A stretch of 39,871 bases of DNA from Candidatus Gastranaerophilales bacterium (GTDB lineage Bacteria > Cyanobacteriota > Vampirovibrionia > Gastranaerophilales > Gastranaerophilaceae). Below, piece by piece: positions 1 to 7,858 of the stretch (position 1 is the stretch's first letter; every line of letters begins with the position of its first letter). The stretch is from NCBI GenBank assembly GCA_944322725.1, contig CALUPU010000015.1, positions 1 through 39,871 of the forward strand, written 5' to 3'. The notes under the pieces were generated by a model. The model ran no database searches. It had not been told where the DNA came from and saw only the letters and a list, made by a program, of their open reading frames with translations. The translations under genes and the position numbers were made by a program.

Positions 1-748
1 AAGCATAGTTTCCTATGAAATCGCCTGTTATATTTCCTATTGTCCCTTTATCATTATAAATTGCTCCTCCATATGCATGATAAGAAGAAGCATAATTGCC
101 TATGAAATCCCCTGTTATATCTCCGATTGTTCCGAGATTATAAATCGCTCCGCCATATGTATAAGAAGAACCAGAAGCATAAACATAGTTTCCTATGAAA
201 TCTCCTGTTATATTTCCTATTGTCCCTTTATTATTATTATAAATTGCTCCTCCCTTATATGAATCCAAAAAATTATTTCCAATAAAGTCTTTATCTATAT
301 TTTCATTTTCTGTGAAGGAGGTCAGTCTCTCTGACAACCTGTTTGAGTCAACATAGTACTTTATTGCATATTCAAATGCATTACCTGTTCCGTCTGCATT
401 CGGTACAGTGACTATTATATCTTTTACCTCTGCACCTGCAAGATCTGTATTTCCGTATTCTTTTTGTTTGAGGTCTATTGTGTAGTATTTTTCATCAAGC
501 TTGTTTGTTGTTTCATTCCATTCATATCTTGTTATGGTATTTACACCTGCTTTATCTGCAGGTGTCAGTGTATAGCCTGAACCAGGATAGTATTTCAGCG
601 GGTCTGTATCCGGGATTGCCTGTCCTTGTAATTTATCGAGTGTGGGGACTGGGATTTCTTCCTGAGCAAAAGAAGAGGCATTAAAAGATAACAGTATTGT
701 CAGCGTAAAAGCCACAAGTTTACACATATCCAACATCCGTACACTCAT
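1..748 (-). CDS. Repeat-rich secreted adhesin-like protein (5' part only)
   Basis: This minus-strand reading frame is open from an ATG at 748 to the window edge, so only the first ~249 residues are present. Residues 1-30 form a signal peptide (hydrophobic core LVAFTLTILLSFNASSFA, cleavage probably before QEE). From about residue 160 on, a unit of about 30 residues repeats: GGAIYN, then GTIG(N/D)ITGDFIGNY, with variable Ser/Tyr/Ala linkers. At least three copies are seen, at a DNA period of about 90-93 bp. Such G-x-I-x-N repeats are typical of right-handed beta-helix surface or autotransporter-like proteins, so an exported surface protein is inferred; the exact family is unknown. A GAGGG about 11 nt upstream supports the start. 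The C-terminus lies outside the window, so the anchoring mode cannot be judged. Confidence 0.8.
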   Translation of the reverse strand, partial: MSVRMLDMCKLVAFTLTILLSFNASSFAQEEIPVPTLDKLQGQAIPDTDPLKYYPGSGYTLTPADKAGVNTITRYEWNETTNKLDEKYYTIDLKQKEYGNTDLAGAEVKDIIVTVPNADGTGNAFEYAIKYYVDSNRLSERLTSFTENENIDKDFIGNNFLDSYKGGAIYNNNKGTIGNITGDFIGNYVYASGSSYTYGGAIYNLGTIGDITGDFIGNYASSYHAYGGAIYNDKGTIGNITGDFIGNYA

Positions 749-871
749 CACATTTGCCCTCGTATTTCAGTTAACCTTCATGTGTACAATTCCACCTTAC
801 TTGTTTTTTTAAACATAAAAAACAAAACAATAAAAAACAATTCATATAGCAACATTAATTTTTTTTACATT

Positions 872-900
872 TTGATAAATACAAGAGATATTTATAAAAT
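872..900 (+). promoter_or_regulatory. Candidate promoter of the PRK-like kinase gene
   Basis: TTGATA (872-877) and TAAAAT (895-900) are separated by 17 bp, giving a start near 907. The surrounding 749-924 gap is very AT-rich and holds no other gene. A TATAGT at 911-916 is an alternative -10 without a good -35. Confidence 0.4.
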
Positions 901-924
901 TTTATTTTAATATAGTTATTATGA

Positions 925-1794
925 ATGGGGCTGACTATGCAATTAACAACTGAACAAACAAACAATATTATTGAACAAAATCAAGCATCTACATTTCCGA
1001 TTGTAGTAAAAATTGTTGAAAGTATAAAAAAGATTCTTGAAGAAGATAAAAAGCAGAAAAATCCGCTCTTTATCAACGTAAAAGAATCCGTTATCTTCAA
1101 CATTGCCAGACGTGCTTTGAATGAGCCGGGCGCACGCTTTCTTATAGGCATAGCAGGAGAATCCGCTTCCGGCAAAACAACTTTTGTCCAAAATGCCATA
1201 CGCTCCTGTATTGCAGAAGAAAGAACAGATTTATACACAATTGTGTGCTGCGATGACTACTACTATGACTGGTCAAATGAACTAAAAGAAGCAGGCAGTT
1301 ACGAAGCATTTTTTGCAAAAGGATACAGTTTTGACACACCAAAAGCAATTAACCTTAAACTTATGAAAGAACATCTTGTGTCTTTAAAAAATGGTTCTGC
1401 TGTCAGAAGCCCCGATTACAACTTTACAACCTGCGAAAGTTTCCCTCACGGTGTGCTTAAAAAACCGGCTCAAATAATTGTAAACGAAGGTCTATATGTT
1501 CTTAATGAAGGCATCCGAGATATCATGGATGTAAAAGTTTATGTGTTTACACCTTTTGAAATTATAAAAGACAGATGGTACAGAAGGGCAGAATCAAGAG
1601 GAAAGACAGGTCTTGCTGCTGATATGCAGTTCGAGAACGTCAATACAACCGCTCAAACATACATAAGACCGGCTATGCAGTGTGCAGATATTGTTATGAA
1701 CGGTGTAGTTTCAAGTTCATATATTCAGGAGATGACGGAAAAAATATTCAGAACAATGGACAACATTGCAAAAGGCAAAGAAGTTAATTTATAA
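925..1794 (+). CDS. Uridine kinase/phosphoribulokinase-family P-loop kinase
   Basis: Predicted soluble kinase of the PRK/URK (AAA-like P-loop) superfamily, 289 residues. A Walker A motif, GESASGKTTF, lies near residue 79. It is followed by a CDDYYYDW segment typical of the aspartate-containing substrate region of uridine kinases, a SPDYNF stretch, and VNEGLYVL at the Walker B-like position where URKs have (V/I)EG. A basic RWYRRAESRGKTG segment resembles the lid. The ~75-residue N-terminal extension before the P-loop is longer than in Udk. The true substrate (uridine, ribulose phosphate or other) cannot be told from sequence. Start: ATG 925 has no Shine-Dalgarno. The in-frame ATG at 937 has GGGG six bases upstream and is a realistic alternative. 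The gene ends just before a bidirectional terminator shared with rpsU. Confidence 0.75.
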   Translation: MGLTMQLTTEQTNNIIEQNQASTFPIVVKIVESIKKILEEDKKQKNPLFINVKESVIFNIARRALNEPGARFLIGIAGESASGKTTFVQNAIRSCIAEERTDLYTIVCCDDYYYDWSNELKEAGSYEAFFAKGYSFDTPKAINLKLMKEHLVSLKNGSAVRSPDYNFTTCESFPHGVLKKPAQIIVNEGLYVLNEGIRDIMDVKVYVFTPFEIIKDRWYRRAESRGKTGLAADMQFENVNTTAQTYIRPAMQCADIVMNGVVSSSYIQEMTEKIFRTMDNIAKGKEVNL

Positions 1795-1809
1795 AAATTG
1801 ATTTAACCC

Positions 1810-1841
1810 AAAAGCCCTCTTGAATAATCAAGAGGGCTTTT
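1810..1841. terminator. Bidirectional intrinsic terminator
   Basis: A perfect 14-bp stem (AAAAGCCCTCTTGA and its complement) encloses a 4-nt loop, with A and T runs at the ends. It lies between the convergent kinase gene and rpsU and can stop transcription from both sides. Confidence 0.85.
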
Positions 1842-1865
1842 AATTATATTTTGAAGCTTAAAAAA

Positions 1866-2039
1866 TTAAACTCTTCTTTTGCGTGCTGCTTCAGATTTGC
1901 GTTTTCTTTTTATGCTTGGTTTTTCGTAAGTTTCGCGTCTTTTGATTTCAGACAAAATACCTGCTTTTTGAATTTTTTTCTTAAATCTTTTTAAAGCGCT
2001 TTCGATACTTTCGTTCTCACCGACTTTAACTTCTGGCAT
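1866..2039 (-). CDS. rpsU: 30S ribosomal protein bS21
   Basis: A 57-residue basic protein beginning [19 protein letters not shown] and ending in an Arg/Lys-rich tail (AARKRRV). It matches bS21: the conserved (V)xVxxxESIExALKRFKK start, then [18 protein letters not shown] and a [12 protein letters not shown] tail. It is a small-subunit protein near the mRNA exit/anti-Shine-Dalgarno platform, helping initiation. It is easily missed because of its length. AAGGTGG lies about 12 nt upstream of the ATG. It has its own promoter (2085-2113) and ends at the shared terminator 1810-1841. Confidence 0.97.
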   Translation of the reverse strand: MPEVKVGENESIESALKRFKKKIQKAGILSEIKRRETYEKPSIKRKRKSEAARKRRV

Positions 2040-2084
2040 TAGCTTTTCACCACCTTCGCATAAATTAGTTTATCTTGTGATGTC

Positions 2085-2113
2085 ATCCTAACACGCATAA
2101 AATTTGATTTCAA
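2085..2113 (-). promoter_or_regulatory. rpsU promoter
   Basis: Read on the minus strand, TTGAAA (2113-2108) and TAGGAT (2090-2085) are separated by 17 bp. This gives a leader of about 40 nt to the rpsU ATG at 2039. Confidence 0.65.
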
Positions 2114-2153
2114 GAGTAGAGTAAAAATATTTTTATAATAAAATATAGTTATT

Positions 2154-3407
2154 ATGAATAAGAGAGTTGAATTATTACTTCCTGCAGGGAATATAGAAAA
2201 ACTGGATTATGCAATAAACTACGGAGCAGACGCCGTTTATATGGGTATGGTGGATTTCAGCCTGCGTTCTATGAGAAAAGGTGAAATCATCACAGCAGAA
2301 AACCTGAAAAAAGCGATTGACCTTGCGCATTCTTACGGCAAAAAAGTCTACATGACACTCAATATCTATGCTTATGATGATGATATTAAAAATCTTTATC
2401 AAAATATTGATATTATTAAAGAGGCAAACCCGGATGCACTTATTGTAAGCGATTTCGGGATATTAAACGTATTAAAAACAAAGCTTCCCGACATAGACAT
2501 ACACATAAGCACTCAGACAAACACTCTAAACTCGGAAGCTGTCAAATTCTGGCGTGATTTTGGCGCAACGCGTGTTATTCTTGCAAGAGAATTGTCCATA
2601 AAGCAGCTCTCTGAAATAAGAAAAAATGTCCCTGATATTGAACTGGAAGTATTTGTGCACGGAGCACAGTGCGTTTCGCTCTCAGGCAGATGTCTTCTGA
2701 GCGATTACATGACTCACGGGGAAAGAAAAGCAAACCATGGCGGCTGCTCACAGCCCTGCAGGTGGAAATACAAGCTTCTTGAAGAAACCCGTCCGGGTGA
2801 ATACTACGAAATTGAAGAAACTGCCCGCGGTACTCACATTTTGAGTACAAAAGACCTTGCTTTGATTAATTATATCCCAAGACTCATTGAAGCCGGAGCA
2901 GATTCTTTCAAAATCGAAGGAAGAACAAAAAGTCTTTACTATGTATCTGCTGTTGCTAAAGCATACAGACAGGCTATTGATGCATACTACAAAGGTGAAA
3001 AGCCTGACGAAAAAGAAATGTTCGACCAGCTTTTAAAAATAGGAAACAGAGGCTACACAACAGGATTCTACCTTGATCAACAAGACCATGAAGGATACAG
3101 CTATGATGTATCAAAAGGGCTTGCAGGCTCTGATTTCTTATTTGAATTTCATGACAAAAAAGAGCATTCTGACAAAAATCTTTATAAAGTAAAAATCAAA
3201 AACAAAATACTATTAAATGACAGAGTAGAAATAATTACACCAGACGAATGTTTTGAAACAGATGTTATAAAAATATATAATGATAAATTGGACGAAGAAA
3301 AAGAAGTTGGCAATACAAACGATGAAATATGGATTGAATTGTCAAAAGAGCCGAATAACTACAAATATGCACTTGCAAGAACTATAGGAATAAAAAACGT
3401 ACGATGA
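2154..3407 (+). CDS. U32-family peptidase / TrhP-like tRNA hydroxylation protein
   Basis: 417-residue protein of the U32 (PrtC/YegQ) family. The N-terminal half has the TIM-barrel-like pattern LLLPAGNIEKLDYAINYGADAVYMG. The family signature is clear at about residues 164-205: EVFVHGAQCVSLSGRC, LLSDYM, then a GGCSQPCRW segment, giving the four conserved cysteines expected to bind an Fe-S cluster. KIEGRTK follows, typical of the family. In E. coli the members YegQ (TrhP) and YdcP (RlhA) act in prephenate-dependent hydroxylation of tRNA U34 and of 23S rRNA rather than as proteases; which of these applies here is inferred at best. No Shine-Dalgarno is seen before ATG 2154. TATAAT at 2134-2139 leaves only a very short leader. 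Its stop overlaps the next gene's start (ATGA), so the two are translationally coupled. Confidence 0.88.
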   Translation: MNKRVELLLPAGNIEKLDYAINYGADAVYMGMVDFSLRSMRKGEIITAENLKKAIDLAHSYGKKVYMTLNIYAYDDDIKNLYQNIDIIKEANPDALIVSDFGILNVLKTKLPDIDIHISTQTNTLNSEAVKFWRDFGATRVILARELSIKQLSEIRKNVPDIELEVFVHGAQCVSLSGRCLLSDYMTHGERKANHGGCSQPCRWKYKLLEETRPGEYYEIEETARGTHILSTKDLALINYIPRLIEAGADSFKIEGRTKSLYYVSAVAKAYRQAIDAYYKGEKPDEKEMFDQLLKIGNRGYTTGFYLDQQDHEGYSYDVSKGLAGSDFLFEFHDKKEHSDKNLYKVKIKNKILLNDRVEIITPDECFETDVIKIYNDKLDEEKEVGNTNDEIWIELSKEPNNYKYALARTIGIKNVR

Positions 3408-3880
3408 TTTTAAAAGCAGATTATGAAGCAAAAACAGTATTTGAGATAAATTATGACAGACTGAAAGAAGAAGGAATCAAAATTATAGCCTTTGATTTGG
3501 ACAGTACAGTAATGAAATCAAAATCAGGAGAGTTTTCATCAGAAACTATGTCTCTCTTTGAAAACCTCAAAAAAGATTTTTACCTTATTATTATATCAAA
3601 CAACAGCAATCCCGATTACATAGCAAAAGCCGCGGGGCAGATAGATTTTCCGGTAATTGCTCCTGCCAAAAAGCCTTTTACAAAGGTTTCAAAGGATTTT
3701 TTACAAACAAACAATCTGAATATTAAAGAAATGGTTATGGTAGGTGACAGACCTTTGACGGACATTTTATTCGGTAAAATATTAGGCTGTAAAACAATTC
3801 TGGTAGACTCCATAAGCTGGCAGGAAGAAAAGCCTGTCGTCAGATTGGCAAGAAGGCTGGAAAGAATTGTAAATATATAA
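3404..3880 (+). CDS. yqeG: YqeG-family HAD phosphatase
   Basis: 158-residue HAD superfamily IIIA protein. Motif I is FDLDSTV (about residues 31-37), motif II IIISNNS (about residue 64), motif III lysine lies in AKKPF (about residue 89), and motif IV is MVGDRPLTDI (about residue 112). This matches YqeG and GEP4-type phosphatases, whose eukaryotic member dephosphorylates phosphatidylglycerophosphate; the bacterial substrate is less certain. Length fits the family (~170). The start codon overlaps the stop of the U32 gene by 4 nt, implying one mRNA. Confidence 0.85.
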   Translation: MILKADYEAKTVFEINYDRLKEEGIKIIAFDLDSTVMKSKSGEFSSETMSLFENLKKDFYLIIISNNSNPDYIAKAAGQIDFPVIAPAKKPFTKVSKDFLQTNNLNIKEMVMVGDRPLTDILFGKILGCKTILVDSISWQEEKPVVRLARRLERIVNI

Positions 3881-3887
3881 AATATTT

Positions 3888-4115
3888 TTATCCGAAAATA
3901 TTAAAACCGGCAATGAAAGTTGATACAAAGAAAACTATTGCGACACACATTGTGAGTTTATTTAAACCGGATTCAGCATTTTTCTGAGAAGAAAAAACCT
4001 GTGAAGCACCGCCGATACCAGCAATTCCATCGCCTTTAGGCGAGTGAATCATAACAAGCAGTATCAACAATAATGATGAAATAATCTGTATTACCCAAAA
4101 TATAGTTGTAATCAT
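3888..4115 (-). CDS. secG: Protein translocase subunit SecG
   Basis: 75-residue membrane protein with two hydrophobic helices (residues 3-24 and 54-73). They are separated by the conserved cytosolic loop HSPKGDGIAGIGGASQVF, the hallmark of SecG. It is the auxiliary subunit of the SecYEG channel. Start ATG 4115 is preferred over an upstream in-frame start at 4175: AAAGGGA lies just upstream and the protein then begins MITTIFWVIQI as usual for SecG. It lies 25 nt downstream of the yggU-like gene on the same strand and is probably co-transcribed. Confidence 0.93.
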   Translation of the reverse strand: MITTIFWVIQIISSLLLILLVMIHSPKGDGIAGIGGASQVFSSQKNAESGLNKLTMCVAIVFFVSTFIAGFNIFG

Positions 4116-4140
4116 ATTTTTCCCTTTTTCTGATTTATAA

Positions 4141-4446
4141 TTAAATATTAACACAAACTTGTTTGATTTTATCAATAGTACAGTTTTCTATATAAAGAGT
4201 TTTTAACTTTGATGTGCCGCCTGCTTTCAAAACAACAAAACTCTTTGGAAGTTTTAAAAGTTTTGAAAAATATTTAACAAGTTCTTCATTTGCCTTGTTT
4301 TCTACAGCAGGGGCTTTTATTTTTACCTTGAGAGCATCATCAAGTATGCCGCAGATTTCATTTTTTGAAGAATTAGGCACTGCTTTAATTTTAAGAACAA
4401 TACCGTTATCCAGTTCCTTATAGAATGATTCGTTTGTGTTTTCCAA
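4141..4446 (-). CDS. yggU: DUF167/YggU family protein
   Basis: 101-residue protein with the DUF167 pattern: IKAVPNSSKNEI near residue 20, KVKIKAPAVENKANEELVKYF in the middle (split here as KVKIKAPAVE and NKANEELVKYF), and VLKAGGTSKLKTL toward the end. Function unproven; the family is small, soluble and widespread. The start appears to be TTG 4446, with AAGGGG six bases upstream. The first codons run over the region just upstream of the divergent (p)ppGpp synthetase promoter. Same strand as secG, so probably a two-gene unit. Confidence 0.85.
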   Translation of the reverse strand: MENTNESFYKELDNGIVLKIKAVPNSSKNEICGILDDALKVKIKAPAVENKANEELVKYFSKLLKLPKSFVVLKAGGTSKLKTLYIENCTIDKIKQVCVNI

Positions 4447-4456
4447 TTAATGCCCC

Positions 4457-4485
4457 TTGTTAAGTACCGTTTAAAAGTGTACAAT
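4457..4485 (+). promoter_or_regulatory. Promoter of the (p)ppGpp synthetase gene, apparently leaderless
   Basis: TTGTTA (4457-4462) and TACAAT (4480-4485) are separated by 17 bp. Only 8 nt separate the -10 from ATG 4494 and there is no Shine-Dalgarno, so the transcript should start at or within 1-2 nt of the start codon. Confidence 0.7.
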
Positions 4486-4493
4486 AATTAACT

Positions 4494-6764
4494 ATGACAG
4501 ACAATAGTGAAGAAAAACAGCAAGAATTAGAACTTTCGCAGGATATACAGGACAACTATACTGAAGAGATACAAGATTCGGATCCTGACTTGAGCATTTT
4601 TGAACCTCTAAAGGAAATGTTGATTGCACAGCACAGGCAGGAACAGGACATAAAAGAAATTGAAGAAGCTTATGTTTTTGCTGCGAAATTACACGCCGGT
4701 CAGTATCGTATTAGCGAAGAGCCATATATTATCCACCCTGTAGAAGTTGCTAAAATTTTAACCGACCTTATGATGGACAAGCACACCATCATTGCAGCAC
4801 TTCTGCACGATATTATTGAGGATACGGGAACTGCACCCGAAACAATTAAAGAAAAATTCGGAGAAGATGTACTAAACCTCGTACAAGGAGTTACGAAACT
4901 CGGCAAATATCAGTTTAAATCAAAAGAAGAACGTCAGGCAGAAAACTTCCGCCGTATGTTTATTGCAATGGCTAACGATGTGCGTGTTATATTCTTAAAA
5001 CTCGCTGACAGACTGCATAACATGCGCACACTCAACTATATGGCGGCTGCAAAACAGCAAAAAATAGCAAGAGAAACACTGGATATATTTGCTCCGCTAG
5101 CCAACCGCCTCGGTATCGGTAAAATCAAAGCAGAACTTGAAGATTTATCCTTAAGGTATTTGAATCCTGAAAAATACTTTGAAATTGCACAGCTTGTTGC
5201 ATTAAAAAAAGCAGAAAGAGATGCGACTATTCAGGTGCTTGTTGAAAAAATCGGACAATTGCTAAAACAGCATAAAATAAAAGCCAGTATTTCCGGACGT
5301 TCAAAACACTATTATTCAATTTACGCAAAAATGAAACGCCAGAACATAGCATTTCACGAGTTGTATGACATCTCTGCTGTACGTGTAATTGTAAATACAG
5401 TTAATGAATGCTATGAGGTTCTCGGGATTATCCACTCACAGTTTAAACCGATTCCCGGCCGTTTTAAAGATTACATTGCCATGCCTAAAAGCAATATGTA
5501 CCGTTCTTTGCACACTTCAGTACTAGGACCTAAATCAAAACCTATAGAAGTCCAGATTCGAACCCATGAAATGCATCAGGTTGCGGAATACGGGGTTGCC
5601 GCACACTGGAAATACAAAGAAAAAGGTTCATTAAAAGCAAATGCGGATACAGACATACAGTTCTCATGGATGCGCAAACTCGCTGAAATGGAAAAAGATG
5701 TTTCTTCTGCAAGCGAATATGTAGAAAGTGTAAAACTAGACCTTTTCTCTGATCAGGTTTTTGCCTTTACTCCTATGGGTGATGTTATTGACCTGCCCAA
5801 AGATGCTACGCCTGTTGATTTTGCTTTCAGAATCCATACTGATGTAGGTTTCAGAATAACCGGAGCACTTGTAAACGGCAGAATATGCCCGCTCAGTACA
5901 AAACTGCATAACGGTGATATTGTAGAGATTATGACCTCTAAAACACCTGCCCCAAGACTGGATTGGCTGAATTTTGTTGTCACAAAGCTTGCACAGTCAA
6001 AAATTAAACAGTGGTACAAAAAGAATAAACGAGAAGAACATATCAATATTGGTCATAATATGCTTGAGGCTGAAATAGGCAAGGCTAAATATGACGAACT
6101 TGTAAAATCACAGGAACTTAAAAGTATAGCAGAAGCAATGAATTACAGCTGTGTAGATGATTTGCTTGCTGCTCTCGGATACGGAGAAACCACAGTAAAC
6201 AAAATTACCAACCGTATAAAAAAACCTGCAGATGAAGAACCGACGATTGTTGCTCACACAAAATCTAAAAAATCTAAAAATGATATTGTTGGTCTTGAGG
6301 GAATGCTATATTATTTCGCAAAATGCTGTACTCCTGTTCCGGGTGAACCTATTGTCGGTGTTGTCACAAGAAGCAAAGGTGTCTCCGTTCACAGGGTAGA
6401 TTGCGCTTCTCTTGATAATGTACCGGAAGAAAGATTAATCGATATAAAATGGGCAGACAAGGGACTCAGCAAAACCTATGTTGCCTCCATACGTATAGAT
6501 GTTCAGGATAAAATCGGCATATTAAAAGATGTAATGATTGAACTTACAGATTGCAACACAAATATAGCTTATGCAAACATCAAATCAAATCCTGCTAAAA
6601 AAATCGGTATTATTGAAATGGGCATAGAAGTTGATAATATTAACAGGTTAAAAAGCGTTATTACAAAACTTCAATCTATACCAGAAGTCATATCCGTTAA
6701 AAGGATACAGGGTACATCAAATCTAAAAACAGAAAAAGCCCCCATGCCCAAAAAGAAAAAATAG
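4494..6764 (+). CDS. relA: Bifunctional (p)ppGpp synthetase/hydrolase (RSH)
   Basis: 756-residue long RSH enzyme of the stringent response. Order: HD hydrolase domain with HPVEVAKIL and LLHDIIEDT (about residues 77-108); synthetase domain with SGRSKHYYSIYAKM (about 265) and RFKDYIAMPKSNMYRSLHT (about 322); TGS domain from VFAFTPMGDVIDLP (about 421); a Zn-finger-like CCTPVPGEPIVG (about 613); and a C-terminal ACT domain. The intact HD motif and the RFKD (basic RXKD) motif are features of bifunctional Rel enzymes rather than synthesis-only RelA. The conserved NGY triad reads NMY here. A ~45-residue acidic, Gln/Glu-rich N-terminal extension precedes the HD domain. The promoter points to leaderless translation. 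Confidence 0.96.
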   Translation: MTDNSEEKQQELELSQDIQDNYTEEIQDSDPDLSIFEPLKEMLIAQHRQEQDIKEIEEAYVFAAKLHAGQYRISEEPYIIHPVEVAKILTDLMMDKHTIIAALLHDIIEDTGTAPETIKEKFGEDVLNLVQGVTKLGKYQFKSKEERQAENFRRMFIAMANDVRVIFLKLADRLHNMRTLNYMAAAKQQKIARETLDIFAPLANRLGIGKIKAELEDLSLRYLNPEKYFEIAQLVALKKAERDATIQVLVEKIGQLLKQHKIKASISGRSKHYYSIYAKMKRQNIAFHELYDISAVRVIVNTVNECYEVLGIIHSQFKPIPGRFKDYIAMPKSNMYRSLHTSVLGPKSKPIEVQIRTHEMHQVAEYGVAAHWKYKEKGSLKANADTDIQFSWMRKLAEMEKDVSSASEYVESVKLDLFSDQVFAFTPMGDVIDLPKDATPVDFAFRIHTDVGFRITGALVNGRICPLSTKLHNGDIVEIMTSKTPAPRLDWLNFVVTKLAQSKIKQWYKKNKREEHINIGHNMLEAEIGKAKYDELVKSQELKSIAEAMNYSCVDDLLAALGYGETTVNKITNRIKKPADEEPTIVAHTKSKKSKNDIVGLEGMLYYFAKCCTPVPGEPIVGVVTRSKGVSVHRVDCASLDNVPEERLIDIKWADKGLSKTYVASIRIDVQDKIGILKDVMIELTDCNTNIAYANIKSNPAKKIGIIEMGIEVDNINRLKSVITKLQSIPEVISVKRIQGTSNLKTEKAPMPKKKK

Positions 6765-6794
6765 CCATATCATAAAACATACATGCTTTTAAAG

Positions 6795-6825
6795 TAATTG
6801 TAAATTTTTATTAAATTTACAATTA
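6795..6825. repeat. Perfect 13-bp AT-rich inverted repeat
   Basis: TAATTGTAAATTT and its exact complement are separated by 5 nt, about 30 nt after the end of the RSH gene. It may act as a transcript end or mRNA-stabilising hairpin. No long T run follows directly. Confidence 0.6.
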
Positions 6826-6903
6826 AAATAGTAAACATTTTTATCATAATGAATTAAGATACATGTACAAATCCCCAAATCTCCTCCCAAGATTATGAAG
6901 TAT

Positions 6904-6927
6904 AAGCTGCAATGCAGCTTTTTTTTT
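6904..6927 (+). terminator. Intrinsic terminator in the gap after the RSH gene
   Basis: AAGCTGC-AAT-GCAGCTT is followed by a further run of T, a standard short terminator. It lies 140 nt after the RSH stop codon. It could therefore end that mRNA or a small RNA transcribed from within the 6765-7088 gap. The rest of this 323-bp gap holds no ORF I can support. Confidence 0.75.
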
Positions 6928-7088
6928 GCATAAATTTACTTTTCAAGAACAATAATTAGTTATATAATCAAGTAGTGCAGTTTATTAAAAAATATGTTAC
7001 AATTTTTTAATAAACTGATTAGAATTTAGCAATATTTTTTTTGCTTATACTTATATTATATGTAAGTAAAAGTCATTGGAGTGTGTAA

Positions 7089-7793
7089 ATGATACAAGCT
7101 GCTACATCTATTAATTGTTCGCCAATAAAGCCATCATTTAAATCTAACGAGTCAAGAACCGAATTGATGCAGGATACAACTGCTCTTATTAATGATATAA
7201 GTAATTCCGGCGGAATTAAAAATGTTGATGAAAACACAATGGAAAGACTGAGAGGTCTTGTTGAAAAAATCGAAGTTGATTCTGACAGCAAAGTTATGAA
7301 GCCGTTAAAAACATTCCTGCTTACATGTATAACACTTGCTACAGGTACTATACTTACAAGAGGCACTGCAGGCAGAGTATTCTATGCGGTTAAAGACAAA
7401 AACTTTGCACAAAAAATGTTTAGCAAAATAGGCGGTAAACTCGATATAGCATCAGATGGATTAAAGCAATTAGCTGTAAATTCAGAAAATTCCGGAAAAT
7501 TTAAGAAATACTCTATCGAAGGTCTAAACTATATAATGAATAAAATTAACGGATTTACAGAAAAGGGTCTGGCAAAAGATGCTCCTGAGTTTGTAAAAGC
7601 AAAAGGTGAAAAGTTAATTAAAACAGTAACTAATGCAGTAGGCTCGGCAATCGGTTTGACCACAACAGGCGCAGCTTTATCTGTAGATAAAGACGGAAAC
7701 GGCAGATCTGATATGCTAGAAATTAACGGAAAGAAAAAAGAACAAGAAGCAATTAAAGACCTTGTTATCGCAGTTGCAGACGCTGCATTATAA
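7089..7793 (+). CDS. Hypothetical protein with N-terminal PSFKS motif
   Basis: 234-residue protein not recognised. Residues 1-19 are a flexible start ending in PSFKS, a short motif shared with several other unknown proteins of this window. The rest is mostly predicted helical. A moderately hydrophobic stretch (TFLLTCITLATGTILT, about residues 78-93) and a Gly/Ala-rich segment near 180-200 (GSAIGLTTTGAAL) might be membrane-associated. A DKDGNGRSD stretch near residue 200 resembles an EF-hand/dockerin-type calcium loop. GGAG seven bases before ATG 7089 supports the start. A terminator follows at 7811-7840, so the gene seems to be monocistronic. Confidence 0.7.
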   Translation: MIQAATSINCSPIKPSFKSNESRTELMQDTTALINDISNSGGIKNVDENTMERLRGLVEKIEVDSDSKVMKPLKTFLLTCITLATGTILTRGTAGRVFYAVKDKNFAQKMFSKIGGKLDIASDGLKQLAVNSENSGKFKKYSIEGLNYIMNKINGFTEKGLAKDAPEFVKAKGEKLIKTVTNAVGSAIGLTTTGAALSVDKDGNGRSDMLEINGKKKEQEAIKDLVIAVADAAL

Positions 7794-7810
7794 TAACAAT
7801 ATAACCAATA

Positions 7811-7840
7811 AAAAAGAGGTATATTCAGGTACCTCTTTTT
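7811..7840. terminator. Intrinsic terminator
   Basis: AAAAAGAGGTA and its exact complement TACCTCTTTTT flank an 8-nt loop. It sits 17 nt after the stop codon of the preceding gene and only 18 nt before the folP start codon, so the folP promoter must overlap it. Confidence 0.85.
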
Positions 7841-7858
7841 TTATGCTAACTTATATTT

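Noticed and set aside
77-684. Plus-strand ORFs in the first 700 bases
   Set aside because: They are antisense shadows of the signal-peptide-bearing repeat protein on the minus strand.
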